Source: DATFWK01 sp035259345
GTDB taxonomy: Bacteria > Actinomycetota > Thermoleophilia > Miltoncostaeales > Miltoncostaeaceae
Assembly: GCA_035259345.1 (NCBI GenBank)
Contig: DATFWK010000208.1
Coordinates: 1 to 5,867, forward strand
Length of the DNA stretch: 5,867 bases
Direction of reading: 5' to 3'
The position numbers and the translations under genes were made by a program. Position 1 is the first letter of the stretch; each line of letters starts with the position of its first letter. The notes below the pieces were generated by a model that had not been told where the DNA came from, searched no databases, and worked only from the letters and a program-made list of their open reading frames with translations. This document shows positions 1 through 5,750 of this stretch, piece by piece.

Positions 1-162
1 GCCGCGCTCGCCGCGGAGGGCCTGTCCAACGCCGAGATCGCCCAGGCGCTCTTCGTCACGGTGCGCACGGTGGAGATGCACCTGACGGGGGCATATCGGA
101 AGCTCGGGATCTCCTCCCGGGACGGGCTGCCCGCGGCGCTCGAGCCGCGGGCCGCTGGCTGA
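1..162 (+). CDS. LuxR-family transcriptional regulator, C-terminal fragment (5' end outside window)
   Basis: The window opens in frame inside this gene, leaving the last 53 codons and a TGA stop at 160-162. Residues 8-40 of the fragment form a GerE/LuxR-type helix-turn-helix: the LSNAEIAQALFV scaffold helix, then the recognition helix TVRTVEMHLTGAYRKLGI. The conserved Glu12-Ile13-Ala14, Val24-Glu25-x-His27 and Lys34-Leu35-Gly36-Ile37 positions are all present. The domain binds DNA and normally sits at the C-terminus, as it does here, followed by only about a dozen residues. The N-terminal part is missing, so I cannot say whether this was a two-component response regulator, a large ATPase-type (LAL) regulator or a single-domain protein. 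The stop lies 112 nt before the hydrolase gene on the same strand, so co-transcription or direct regulation of that neighbour is possible but not shown. The family call is secure; the subfamily is unknown. Confidence 0.9.
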   Translation, partial: AALAAEGLSNAEIAQALFVTVRTVEMHLTGAYRKLGISSRDGLPAALEPRAAG

Positions 163-171
163 AAACCCTTC

Positions 172-274
172 GGTCGGTCCACGTCGCGGGGCAGCGTCGG
201 GGAGCGCAGCCTCTGGACATCCCCGGAGCGGCGCCCTGCCGCCCCGGGCCGTCCAATGACAAGGAGGACCGACC
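172..274 (+). repeat. 9-bp perfect inverted repeat flanking the hydrolase leader
   Basis: GGTCGGTCC at 172-180 is the exact reverse complement of GGACCGACC at 266-274, with 85 nt between. The downstream arm covers the end of the Shine-Dalgarno sequence and every base up to the ATG at 275. A smaller hairpin lies inside, CGGGGA 198-203 with TCCCCG 220-225. If the arms pair in the mRNA they would mask the start site; alternatively they are two half-sites for a DNA-binding protein. The pairing is visible; any function is inference. In GC-rich DNA a chance occurrence is possible. Confidence 0.4.
261..268 (+). promoter_or_regulatory. ribosome binding site of the alpha/beta hydrolase gene
   Basis: AAGGAGGA is a near-perfect Shine-Dalgarno sequence ending 6 nt before the ATG at 275. 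It fixes that start codon and shows that this gene is translated from a leadered mRNA, unlike the genes at the right edge of the window. Its last bases fall in the arm of the long inverted repeat. Confidence 0.85.
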
Positions 275-1159
275 ATGACCACGCTCTCGATCGACACGAC
301 CCGGCGCCTCCCGGCGGCCGGCCGCTGGGCCGGCCTCGCCGGCCTCGCCCAGGGGGACGACCCCGACGCCCGTGACCGCGCGTTCGTGCTCCTGCACGGG
401 CTGACCTTCGACCGGCGCATGTGGGAGCCGGTGCTCGGCGCCCTCCCGCTCCGTCACCGCGCGATCGCGCTCGACCTTCCCGGCCACGGGCAGAGCGCCC
501 CGCTCGAGCGCCATCACCTCGGGGACGTCGTCGACGCGATCCACGACGCCGTCCTGGAGGCGGGCATCGACGCGCCGATCGTCGTCGGCCACTCGGTCGG
601 CGGAGCGATCGCCGGCATCTACGGGGCGACCTATCCGACGGCCGCGGTCGTGAGCGTCGAGGCGCCCATCGACGTGCTGCCGTTCGCGATGACCGCGCGG
701 GCGCTGGAGCCGCAGCTCACAGGCGAGGACTTCGCCGCGACCTGGGCGCGGTTCCGCGACAGCTGGCACATGGAGCTGGTGCCGCCGGCCATGCGCCACC
801 TGTTGCGCCCCGGCGAGGACGCCTCCCAGGACATCGTCACGAGCTACTGGTCCGACCTGTTCGAGCTTCCGGTCGGCGAGCTGCTCGCGTGGGTGAGCGC
901 CTCGTTCGAGCGCGTCCGCGCGGGCGCGGTGCCGGCCATGCTCATGTACGGCAGCCCGCCTGGCGAGGGCGAGCTGGAGATGGCGGCCGCCCGCCTGCCA
1001 CACGCGGAGGTGCTCGTGTGGCCGGTCGGCCACCACTTCCCGCACCTGGCCGACCCGTACCGCTTCGCGGCGCTCCTCACCGGCCTGGCCGCCGCCCTTC
1101 CCACGCCGGGCGCCACCGGCTGGCCGGCCGCCGATCGGCGCCGGCCGACGGACGAATGA
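275..1159 (+). CDS. alpha/beta-fold hydrolase
   Basis: A 294-residue cytoplasmic protein with no signal peptide or membrane segment. The alpha/beta-hydrolase landmarks are in order: oxyanion-loop His41-Gly42 (LLHGLTFDRRMW), the DLPGHGQS turn at 67-74, the nucleophile elbow GHSVGG at 105-110 with Ser107, and a C-terminal GHHFPHLADP stretch at 252-261 whose His254 (or 253) should be the catalytic base. A cap region lies roughly at 135-205. The usual Asp after strand 7 is not obvious: that place reads MYGSPPGEGEL (about 224-234), so Glu231/Glu233, or Asp133 after strand 6, may serve as the acid. The strong Shine-Dalgarno at 261-268 sets the start. The substrate cannot be read from the sequence; esterase, lactonase and C-C hydrolase are all open. 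It follows the LuxR gene on the same strand and is followed by a hairpin, so it may be its own transcription unit or the distal gene of one. The fold is near certain. Confidence 0.93.
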   Translation: MTTLSIDTTRRLPAAGRWAGLAGLAQGDDPDARDRAFVLLHGLTFDRRMWEPVLGALPLRHRAIALDLPGHGQSAPLERHHLGDVVDAIHDAVLEAGIDAPIVVGHSVGGAIAGIYGATYPTAAVVSVEAPIDVLPFAMTARALEPQLTGEDFAATWARFRDSWHMELVPPAMRHLLRPGEDASQDIVTSYWSDLFELPVGELLAWVSASFERVRAGAVPAMLMYGSPPGEGELEMAAARLPHAEVLVWPVGHHFPHLADPYRFAALLTGLAAALPTPGATGWPAADRRRPTDE

Positions 1160-1184
1160 CCGGGTGATCGTGGTTCGTTGATCC

Positions 1185-1219
1185 GCCGCGGGCGTCCCGC
1201 CCTGAAGGGCGCCCGCGGC
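1185..1219 (+). terminator. GC-rich hairpin between hydrolase and isocitrate lyase genes
   Basis: GCCGCGGGCG (1185-1194) pairs perfectly with CGCCCGCGGC (1210-1219). A small inner stem, CCC 1200-1202 with GGG 1207-1209 around a TGAA loop, lies within. It starts 25 nt after the hydrolase stop and ends just before a -10-like hexamer. No T-tract follows, so it is either a T-less terminator, as is common in high-GC bacteria, or a structure at the lyase promoter. The stem is seen; the role is inferred. Confidence 0.45.
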
Positions 1220-1223
1220 CGCG

Positions 1224-1229
1224 TACACT
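1224..1229 (+). promoter_or_regulatory. possible -10 box of the isocitrate lyase gene
   Basis: TACACT fits the TANNNT pattern of actinobacterial housekeeping promoters. A transcript starting about 7 nt later (near 1236) would have a leader of about 28 nt, with the Shine-Dalgarno at 1253-1257. No recognisable -35 box lies 17 nt upstream; that stretch is part of the hairpin loop. Weak evidence, based on the hexamer and its position only. Confidence 0.35.
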
Positions 1230-1252
1230 TGCGGGTCCGAACGCCAGAGGGG

Positions 1253-1257
1253 GGAGG
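1253..1257 (+). promoter_or_regulatory. Shine-Dalgarno sequence that argues for an ATC start at 1264
   Basis: GGAGG sits in a purine-rich run (AGAGGGGGGAGG, 1246-1257). It is 6 nt before ATC at 1264 but 48 nt before the first conventional in-frame start, ATG 1306, which has only a poor GGGTGG in front of it. The spacing supports initiation at or next to 1264. Confidence 0.6.
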
Positions 1258-1263
1258 TTCGTC

Positions 1264-3531
1264 ATCGACGCTTTCGAACAGGAGGTCGAGGCGACGCGCG
1301 GGTGGATGGGGAGCCCGCGCTTCGCCGGCATCACCAGGCTCTACACGCCGCGGCAGGTCGTCGAGCAGCGCGGCACCGTGCCGACGGACAACATCGTCGC
1401 GCGGAACGCCGCGGAGCGGTTCTACGCGCGGCTCCGTGAGCTCTTCGCCCACCGGCGCTCCATCACGACGTTCGGCCCCTACTCGCCCGGGCAGGCCGTC
1501 GCGATGAAGCGCGCGGGCATCGAGGGCATCTACCTCGGCGGCTGGGCGACCTCGGCGAAGGGATCGCTGGCCGAGGACCCCGGACCGGACCTTGCCAGCT
1601 ATCCGCTCAGCCAGGTGCCCGACGAGGCGGCGGGGCTGGTGCGCGCGCTCCTCACGGCCGACCGTAACCAGCGCTTCGCCCGCTCCCGCATGAGCGACGC
1701 GGACCGCGACGCCGCACCCGAGATCGACTTCACGCCCTTCATCATCGCCGACGCCGACACGGGCCATGGCGGCGACGCCCACGTGCGCAACCTCATCCGG
1801 CGGTTCGTCGAGGCCGGCGTGCCCGGCTACCACATCGAGGACCAGAAGCCCGGCGCCAAGAAGTGCGGCCATCAGGGCGGCAAGGTGCTGGTGGCCGAGG
1901 ACGAGCAGATCAAGCGGCTGAACGCGGCGCGCTTCCAGCTCGACGTGATGGGCGTTCCCGGCATCATCGTCGCTCGCACCGACGCGGAGGCGGCGAACCT
2001 GCTCGACGGCGCGGGCGACGAGCGCGACCAGCCCTTCGTCCTCGGCGTGACCAACACCTCCGTCCCCTCGTACAAGGCCGGCTACCTGGCGCTGATCCGG
2101 CGCCTTCACGACGCGGGCGTCGGGGAGCTGAACGGCTTCCTGCTGTACGCCCTCTCTGACGAGGAGTACGCCGCTGCTGACGCCTGGCTCGACCGCGTCG
2201 GGCTCGACGAGGTCGTCGACGACGCCGCGCGGGCCCACCTCGGAAACGGCGCCACGCCGGAGGCGACGCTCGACACCGTGGCCGACCGTTTCCTGGAGGC
2301 ATGGCAGGCTCAGGCCGGGCTCAAGACGCTCGGCCAGGCGGTCGCCGACGTCATGGGCTTCCGCGAGGACGAGGGCGTCGAGCTCGGCATGAGCGTCGGG
2401 GAGTGGCTCGAGTTCGCCTCGACGGCGTCCTGGTACTCGGCCCGGGCGAAGGCCCGCGAGCTCGGCGTGCGTCTCACCTGGGACCCGGAGCTCGCGAAGA
2501 CCCCGGAGGGCTACCACCAGATCGAGGGCGGCATCCCGTACGCGATCGCGAAGTCGCTCGCGGCGGCCCCCTACTCCGACCTCCTCTGGATGGAGACCAA
2601 GACGGCAGACCTCGCGGACGCCCGCGAGTTCGCCGAGGCGATCCACGCCGTCTACCCGGACAAGATGCTCGCGTACAACCTCTCGCCGTCGTTCAACTGG
2701 GACACGACCGGCATGTCCGACGACGAGATGCGCCGCTTCCCCGAGGAGCTCGGCAAGCTCGGCTTCGTCTTCAACTTCATCACGTACGGCGGCCACCAGA
2801 TCGACGGGCTCGCCGCCGAGGAGTTCACCACGGCGCTGCGCGAGGACGGCATGCTCGCCCTCGCCCGACTCCAGCGGAAGTTCCGGCTGGTCGAGTCCCC
2901 GTACCGCACGCCGCAGACCCTGGTCGGCGGCCCGCGGGGGGACGCGGCGCTCATGGCGGTCTCCGGACAGACGGCCACGACCAAGGCGATGGGCGCGGGC
3001 TCGACGCAGGTCCAGCACCTGGTGCAGACGGAGGTGCCGCCGAAGATCCTCGCCGGCTGGCTGGGCGAGTGGGCCGAGCACCACGACGTGCCCGGGCCGC
3101 TGCGGGTCACGCTGCGCCCGCACCAGGCCGGGTCGGAGCTCCTGGAGCTCAGCGTGCTCGGGCCCTCGTCCGACCAGAAGCTCGCCAACCTGATCTTCGC
3201 CACCCTCAACGACCGGCAGGGCCGGATGATCCTGTCGGTCCGCGACCAGAACACCGACACCTCGCTCAGGCGGAAGCGCCTGATGACGCTCCTGCACCTG
3301 TTCCTCATCTACCGGTACAAGGCCTCGGCGATCCACTACCTCACGCCGACGGAGGACAACCACCGCCAGGCCGCCAGCATGCACCGGCTCGGCATCTTCG
3401 AGTCCACCTACGACGAGGTCGGGGAGATCATCGTCGCCGACATCAACCACGCCGCGGTGAAGGCGCTGGTGGAGCCGGAGAGCGCGGAGCGCGAGCGGCT
3501 GATCGCAGGCGAGAGCCTGATCGCCACGTAG
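1264..3531 (+). CDS. aceA: isocitrate lyase, long two-domain ICL2 type (possible ATC start; ATG alternative at 1306)
   Basis: Cleaves isocitrate to glyoxylate and succinate (glyoxylate shunt); long ICLs often also cleave 2-methylisocitrate. Numbered from ATC 1264 (755 residues; 741 from ATG 1306): ADADTGHGG metal/substrate loop at 162-170, YHIEDQ at 189-194, active-site KKCGH at 199-203 with Cys201 as catalytic acid, ARTDAEA at 237-243, ETKTADLADAR at 444-454, NLSPSFNW at 472-479. The helical insertion at about 250-410 is typical of long ICLs. Residues from about 611 on form a separate domain (start PLRVTLRPHQAGSELLELSV; later RDQNTD, TPTEDNH, EVGEIIV) matching the C-terminal domain of M. tuberculosis ICL2, known to bind acetyl-/propionyl-CoA and activate the enzyme; such control here is inferred. 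The catalytic set is complete. The start is the odd part: conserved AFEQEVEATRGWM lies before ATG 1306, and no ATG, GTG or TTG is in frame between the stop at 1165 and 1306. No malate synthase is in view. Confidence 0.95.
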   Translation: MDAFEQEVEATRGWMGSPRFAGITRLYTPRQVVEQRGTVPTDNIVARNAAERFYARLRELFAHRRSITTFGPYSPGQAVAMKRAGIEGIYLGGWATSAKGSLAEDPGPDLASYPLSQVPDEAAGLVRALLTADRNQRFARSRMSDADRDAAPEIDFTPFIIADADTGHGGDAHVRNLIRRFVEAGVPGYHIEDQKPGAKKCGHQGGKVLVAEDEQIKRLNAARFQLDVMGVPGIIVARTDAEAANLLDGAGDERDQPFVLGVTNTSVPSYKAGYLALIRRLHDAGVGELNGFLLYALSDEEYAAADAWLDRVGLDEVVDDAARAHLGNGATPEATLDTVADRFLEAWQAQAGLKTLGQAVADVMGFREDEGVELGMSVGEWLEFASTASWYSARAKARELGVRLTWDPELAKTPEGYHQIEGGIPYAIAKSLAAAPYSDLLWMETKTADLADAREFAEAIHAVYPDKMLAYNLSPSFNWDTTGMSDDEMRRFPEELGKLGFVFNFITYGGHQIDGLAAEEFTTALREDGMLALARLQRKFRLVESPYRTPQTLVGGPRGDAALMAVSGQTATTKAMGAGSTQVQHLVQTEVPPKILAGWLGEWAEHHDVPGPLRVTLRPHQAGSELLELSVLGPSSDQKLANLIFATLNDRQGRMILSVRDQNTDTSLRRKRLMTLLHLFLIYRYKASAIHYLTPTEDNHRQAASMHRLGIFESTYDEVGEIIVADINHAAVKALVEPESAERERLIAGESLIAT

Positions 3532-3540
3532 CGGAGTGAC

Positions 3541-3569
3541 GGCGGGCCCTCCTCCCGGGAGGGCCCGCC
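3541..3569. terminator. shared hairpin between convergent genes
   Basis: Bases 3541-3552 pair perfectly with 3558-3569 (12 bp, nearly all G-C) around a 5-nt loop. The hairpin starts 9 nt after the lyase stop and ends 5 nt before the alkyltransferase stop, so it fits a bidirectional terminator for two convergent transcripts. Neither side has a real T-tract. The position and stem length make termination the best reading. Confidence 0.7.
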
Positions 3570-3574
3570 CGCTG

Positions 3575-4132
3575 TCAGAGCAGCCCGAGCTGCCGCTGCC
3601 CCCAGCCCGGGCGAGCGGGATCGCCGGAGGCCGTTCGCAGCTCGAGGTCGAGCAGCGCGCGCTTGCGGTGCAGGCCGCCGCGGTAGCCGCGCAGGCTCCC
3701 GTCTGCCGCGACCACACGGTGGCAGGGGACGACGATGGGGACCGGCGTGCGCCCCACGGCCGCCGCGACCTCCCGCACCTCGTCGGGGCGCCCGACCTCG
3801 TTTGCCAGCTGTCCGTACGTGATGGTCCCCCCGTAGGGGATCTCGAGGAGGCGCGCCCACACGCGCCGGTCGGAGCCCGGCCCGCGGAGATCGAGGGCCA
3901 GGTCGAAGCGCTCGCGCTCGCCGGCGAAGTACTCCTCGAGCTGGGCCACGGCAGGCGCCAGAGCCGCCGGGCGATGGAGGGCCTCGTCGAGGGGCCCGCC
4001 GCGGCCGGGGAAGCGCAGCTCCGAGATGCCCGCGCCGCCGTCGACGAGCGTGAGCCGCCCGAGCGGCGTCTCGGCGGCTGCCCAGCCGGCCTCGGGGCCG
4101 TTCGGTCGGGTCGGTCTCGCGACGGCGGTCAT
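3575..4132 (-). CDS. ogt: methylated-DNA--[protein]-cysteine S-methyltransferase (O6-alkylguanine repair)
   Basis: 185 residues. Removes an alkyl group from O6-alkylguanine (or O4-alkylthymine) in DNA onto its own cysteine in a one-shot reaction. The N-terminal domain (about 18-80) is variable. The C-terminal winged-helix domain has VWARLLEIPYGGTITYGQLA at 91-110, the recognition helix with the likely arginine finger Arg120, the active-site VPCHRV at 135-140 with acceptor Cys137, GYRGGL at 149-154 and Glu164 at the end of the domain. Two deviations: Thr129 stands where many family members have the hinge Asn (NP before the PCHR motif), and the usual FQ before the VW is SD here. The ATG at 4130-4132 overlaps the TGA of the oxygenase gene (ATGA) and has no good Shine-Dalgarno of its own, so translation is probably coupled. 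The frame stays open upstream of the ATG, but that stretch is an off-frame reading of the oxygenase gene. A combined stop/hairpin lies downstream. Confidence 0.95.
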   Translation of the reverse strand: MTAVARPTRPNGPEAGWAAAETPLGRLTLVDGGAGISELRFPGRGGPLDEALHRPAALAPAVAQLEEYFAGERERFDLALDLRGPGSDRRVWARLLEIPYGGTITYGQLANEVGRPDEVREVAAAVGRTPVPIVVPCHRVVAADGSLRGYRGGLHRKRALLDLELRTASGDPARPGWGQRQLGLL

Positions 4133-4875
4133 TTGGCGTCGTGGAAGATGATGCCGAGGGTCGTCCGCGAGCCCGACTCGATCGTGCTGACGCCGTGGCG
4201 CATCCCCACCCGGTGGTGGCCGCGGGCGCCGGCCTGCGGACGCTCGCGGGTCGGGAAGATCACGAACGCGCCCTGCTCGGGGCGAAGGACGTGGGCACGG
4301 CTCTGGGCGCGCGGGCGCTGCTCCACCAGCACCAGCTCGCCGCCCTCGAAGTCGGCGCCGGCCTCGGACAGGACGGTCAGCACCTGGAACGGGAAGAAGA
4401 CATCGCCGTAGAGGTCCTGGTGCAGCGCGTTCCAGTCGCCGGGTCCGTAACGGAGGATGAGGGGCGTCGGGCGGCTCTGGCCGGCGGCGAGGCAGCGCGC
4501 CAGGAGGTCGGCGTGGCGGTCCGGCCAGGCGTCCGGCGGCCCGCCGAGCAGCTCCGACCAGGCGTTGGCGACCGGGGCCAGGCGCGCGTAGAACGCCTCG
4601 CGGAGCGCCGCGATCGGCTCGGGCAGCGGATGGTCGAAGTAGCGGTAGCGGCCCATGCCGAACCGGTGGCGCGCCATGTCCACCGTGGCGCGGAAGCGCC
4701 CGTCGTCGAAGAGCGCCGCGAGGTCGGCGCACTCGCCGGGGTCGAGGAGCGGCGGCGTCACCGCGAAGCCCCGCCCATCGAGCCCGGAGCGCAGCTCCTC
4801 CCAGGGCAGCCGGTCCACGCGCTCCCGGAGCGCCGGTGCGCTCCGCCGCCGGGCCGGCCTCGTCGTGGTCGCCAT
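4129..4875 (-). CDS. 2-oxoglutarate/Fe(II)-dependent oxygenase, predicted damaged-nucleic-acid type (PF09859-like)
   Basis: 248 residues, no signal peptide, with a basic N-terminal tail (RPARRR). From memory it matches the Pfam family PF09859, bacterial 2OG-Fe(II) oxygenases predicted by comparative genomics to demethylate or oxidise bases in nucleic acids; I know of no firm biochemistry. Visible landmarks: GFAVTPPLLDPGECADLAAL (37-56), MARHRFGMGRYRYFDHPLP (67-85), the facial-triad HxD motif His152-Gln-Asp154 in ALHQDLYGD, FEGGELVLVEQRPRAQSR (176-193), the distal His227 in MRHGVS and, ten residues on, Arg237 for the 2-oxoglutarate carboxylate, then LGIIFHDAK to the stop. The catalytic set is complete. 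AAGGAG at 4882-4887 supports the ATG. The stop overlaps the start of the alkyltransferase gene, which supports a role in alkylation damage; the actual substrate (DNA, RNA or free nucleotide) is unknown. Confidence 0.9.
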   Translation of the reverse strand: MATTTRPARRRSAPALRERVDRLPWEELRSGLDGRGFAVTPPLLDPGECADLAALFDDGRFRATVDMARHRFGMGRYRYFDHPLPEPIAALREAFYARLAPVANAWSELLGGPPDAWPDRHADLLARCLAAGQSRPTPLILRYGPGDWNALHQDLYGDVFFPFQVLTVLSEAGADFEGGELVLVEQRPRAQSRAHVLRPEQGAFVIFPTRERPQAGARGHHRVGMRHGVSTIESGSRTTLGIIFHDAK

Positions 4876-4881
4876 CTCGGG

Positions 4882-4887
4882 CTCCTT
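4882..4887 (-). promoter_or_regulatory. ribosome binding site of the oxygenase gene
   Basis: AAGGAG on the - strand lies 6 nt before the ATG at 4875. It confirms this start and serves the whole coupled oxygenase-alkyltransferase unit, because the alkyltransferase has no clear site of its own. Confidence 0.8.
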
Positions 4888-4912
4888 CCGGTCGAAAGGT
4901 CTGCCGTGAGAA

Positions 4913-4927
4913 CGGCGCAGCGCGCCG
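4913..4927 (-). terminator. small GC hairpin between the EstC-like hydrolase and the oxygenase gene
   Basis: CGGCGC 4913-4918 pairs with GCGCCG 4922-4927 around a 3-nt loop. On the - strand it is followed by TTCTC, 13 nt after the hydrolase stop. An alternative small stem, GCCGT 4903-4907 with ACGGC 4912-4916 (GAGA loop on the + strand), overlaps it. This could be a weak or partial terminator inside a 65-nt gap, or nothing. I see no TANNNT promoter for the oxygenase in this gap, so read-through from the upstream gene is possible. Confidence 0.25.
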
Positions 4928-4940
4928 CGGTGTGAGATCC

Positions 4941-5735
4941 CTAGACGGAGGCGACCCGGTGGAGCACCTCGGCGAGCGGCCCAGGAAGGGAGAACATCGC
5001 CCAGTGGCCGGTCGGCAGCTCGTCGAGCTCCCAGCCCGGATCGGCGAAGACGAGCGCCCGGGGATCGCCCTCCTCGGCAAGCCGGCGCAGGAGATCGACG
5101 CTCATCCCTCCGTCGGTGCCGAAGATTGCCACGCGGCGCCCGTACGGCGGGCGGCCTGAGAGCCGCAGCGGCGACGTGAGCGTGCCGTACGGCTGCGGCG
5201 TGCCGCGCTCGGCGATCAGCGCGAAGTGCGCGTCCTCGAGCCCGTTCGCGCTGCCGTAGGCGCCGCTCTCGAGGGTCGGGCGGTCCGGCACGGGCCAGCG
5301 CCAGCCGTCGCCGTCCCGCTCGACGACAAGGCGCTCACGCTCCCGCTGCTCCGGGGGCTGGAGGTCGACGATCGCCACGCCGTCCGGGATCGGGCCCGTG
5401 TCCAGGTAGACGACGGCGGAGAGGCGCTCCGGCACGCGGTCGGCGACGCCCGTGACGACCACGCCGGCGTAGCTGTGGCCCACGAGCACCGCGTCGTCCA
5501 GGCCCTCGAACCGGAGCAGGTTCACGACGTCGTCGATGTGGGTCTCCAGGTCGACCGCTGCGCTTCCCAGGTGCACGCGGTCCCCGAGGCCGGTGAGCGT
5601 CACCGGGTACACCTCGTGCCCGCGCAGGCGCAGGCGCGCGGCGACGTCCCGCCAGGCCCAGCCGCCGAGGCACGCCCCGGGCACGAGCACCAGCGGTCGC
5701 AGGGCTCCGCTCGTGATCCGGGGTTCCTCCGCCAT
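4941..5735 (-). CDS. alpha/beta hydrolase, EstC / hydroxynitrile-lyase-like family
   Basis: 264 residues, cytoplasmic. The pattern is that of the salicylate-esterase/EstC/hydroxynitrile-lyase-like group: LVPGACLGGWAWRDVAARLR at 17-36, the family signature TLTGLGDRVHL at 46-56, THIDDVVNLL at 65-74, nucleophile elbow GHSYAG at 86-91 with Ser88, VYLDTG at 109-114, acid Asp208 in FGTDGGMS and base His244 in PTGHWAM. The triad is complete. One oddity is Pro19 where most hydrolases have the His of the HG oxyanion motif; the glycine is kept. The natural substrate cannot be told. The gene lies 65 nt upstream of the oxygenase on the same strand and may share its transcript, though no functional link to DNA repair is evident. 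No Shine-Dalgarno precedes the ATG; a -10-like TATCGT ends 8 nt before it, so the mRNA is probably leaderless or nearly so. Confidence 0.93.
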   Translation of the reverse strand: MAEEPRITSGALRPLVLVPGACLGGWAWRDVAARLRLRGHEVYPVTLTGLGDRVHLGSAAVDLETHIDDVVNLLRFEGLDDAVLVGHSYAGVVVTGVADRVPERLSAVVYLDTGPIPDGVAIVDLQPPEQRERERLVVERDGDGWRWPVPDRPTLESGAYGSANGLEDAHFALIAERGTPQPYGTLTSPLRLSGRPPYGRRVAIFGTDGGMSVDLLRRLAEEGDPRALVFADPGWELDELPTGHWAMFSLPGPLAEVLHRVASV

Positions 5736-5743
5736 GGCGCGGG

Positions 5744-5749
5744 ACGATA
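5744..5749 (-). promoter_or_regulatory. possible leaderless -10 box for the EstC-like hydrolase
   Basis: Read on the - strand this is TATCGT (TANNNT), ending 8 nt before the ATG at 5735. The gene lacks a Shine-Dalgarno sequence, so the transcript may start at or within a base or two of the ATG. No -35 consensus is visible. Confidence 0.5.
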
Positions 5750-5750
5750 G

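Noticed and set aside
334..351. Tandem CCGGCCTCG repeat within the hydrolase gene, encoding AGLAGLA
   Set aside because: It is a two-copy codon-level repeat in an Ala/Gly/Leu-rich segment, expected by chance with biased codon use; it is not a repeat element.
56..1228. A 390-codon - strand frame antisense to the LuxR fragment and the alpha/beta hydrolase
   Set aside because: It covers two genes with clear family motifs on the + strand, and its low-complexity Arg/Gly/Ala content is typical of a shadow frame in GC-rich DNA.
2301..3539. A 412-codon + strand frame overlapping the isocitrate lyase
   Set aside because: It is a +1-type shadow of the lyase. It has no motif and the lyase frame is conserved throughout, so I see no sign of a programmed frameshift.
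844..3717. A 957-codon open frame on the - strand, antisense to the isocitrate lyase gene
   Set aside because: It is the complement of a strongly coding, recognisable enzyme. Stop codons are rare on both strands at this GC level, the peptide is Arg/Val/Gly-rich without any recognisable domain, and it runs across three intergenic signals.
4141..4935. A 264-codon + strand frame antisense to the oxygenase gene
   Set aside because: The oxygenase frame has a good Shine-Dalgarno, a complete catalytic set and a coupled downstream gene; this one has only low-complexity sequence.
3575..5080. A 501-codon - strand frame that could suggest a fusion of a large N-terminal region to the alkyltransferase
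   Set aside because: The N-terminal 316 codons are an off-frame reading of the oxygenase gene and of the end of the hydrolase gene. The oxygenase frame holds all the conserved residues, and an ATGA overlap explains the alkyltransferase start.
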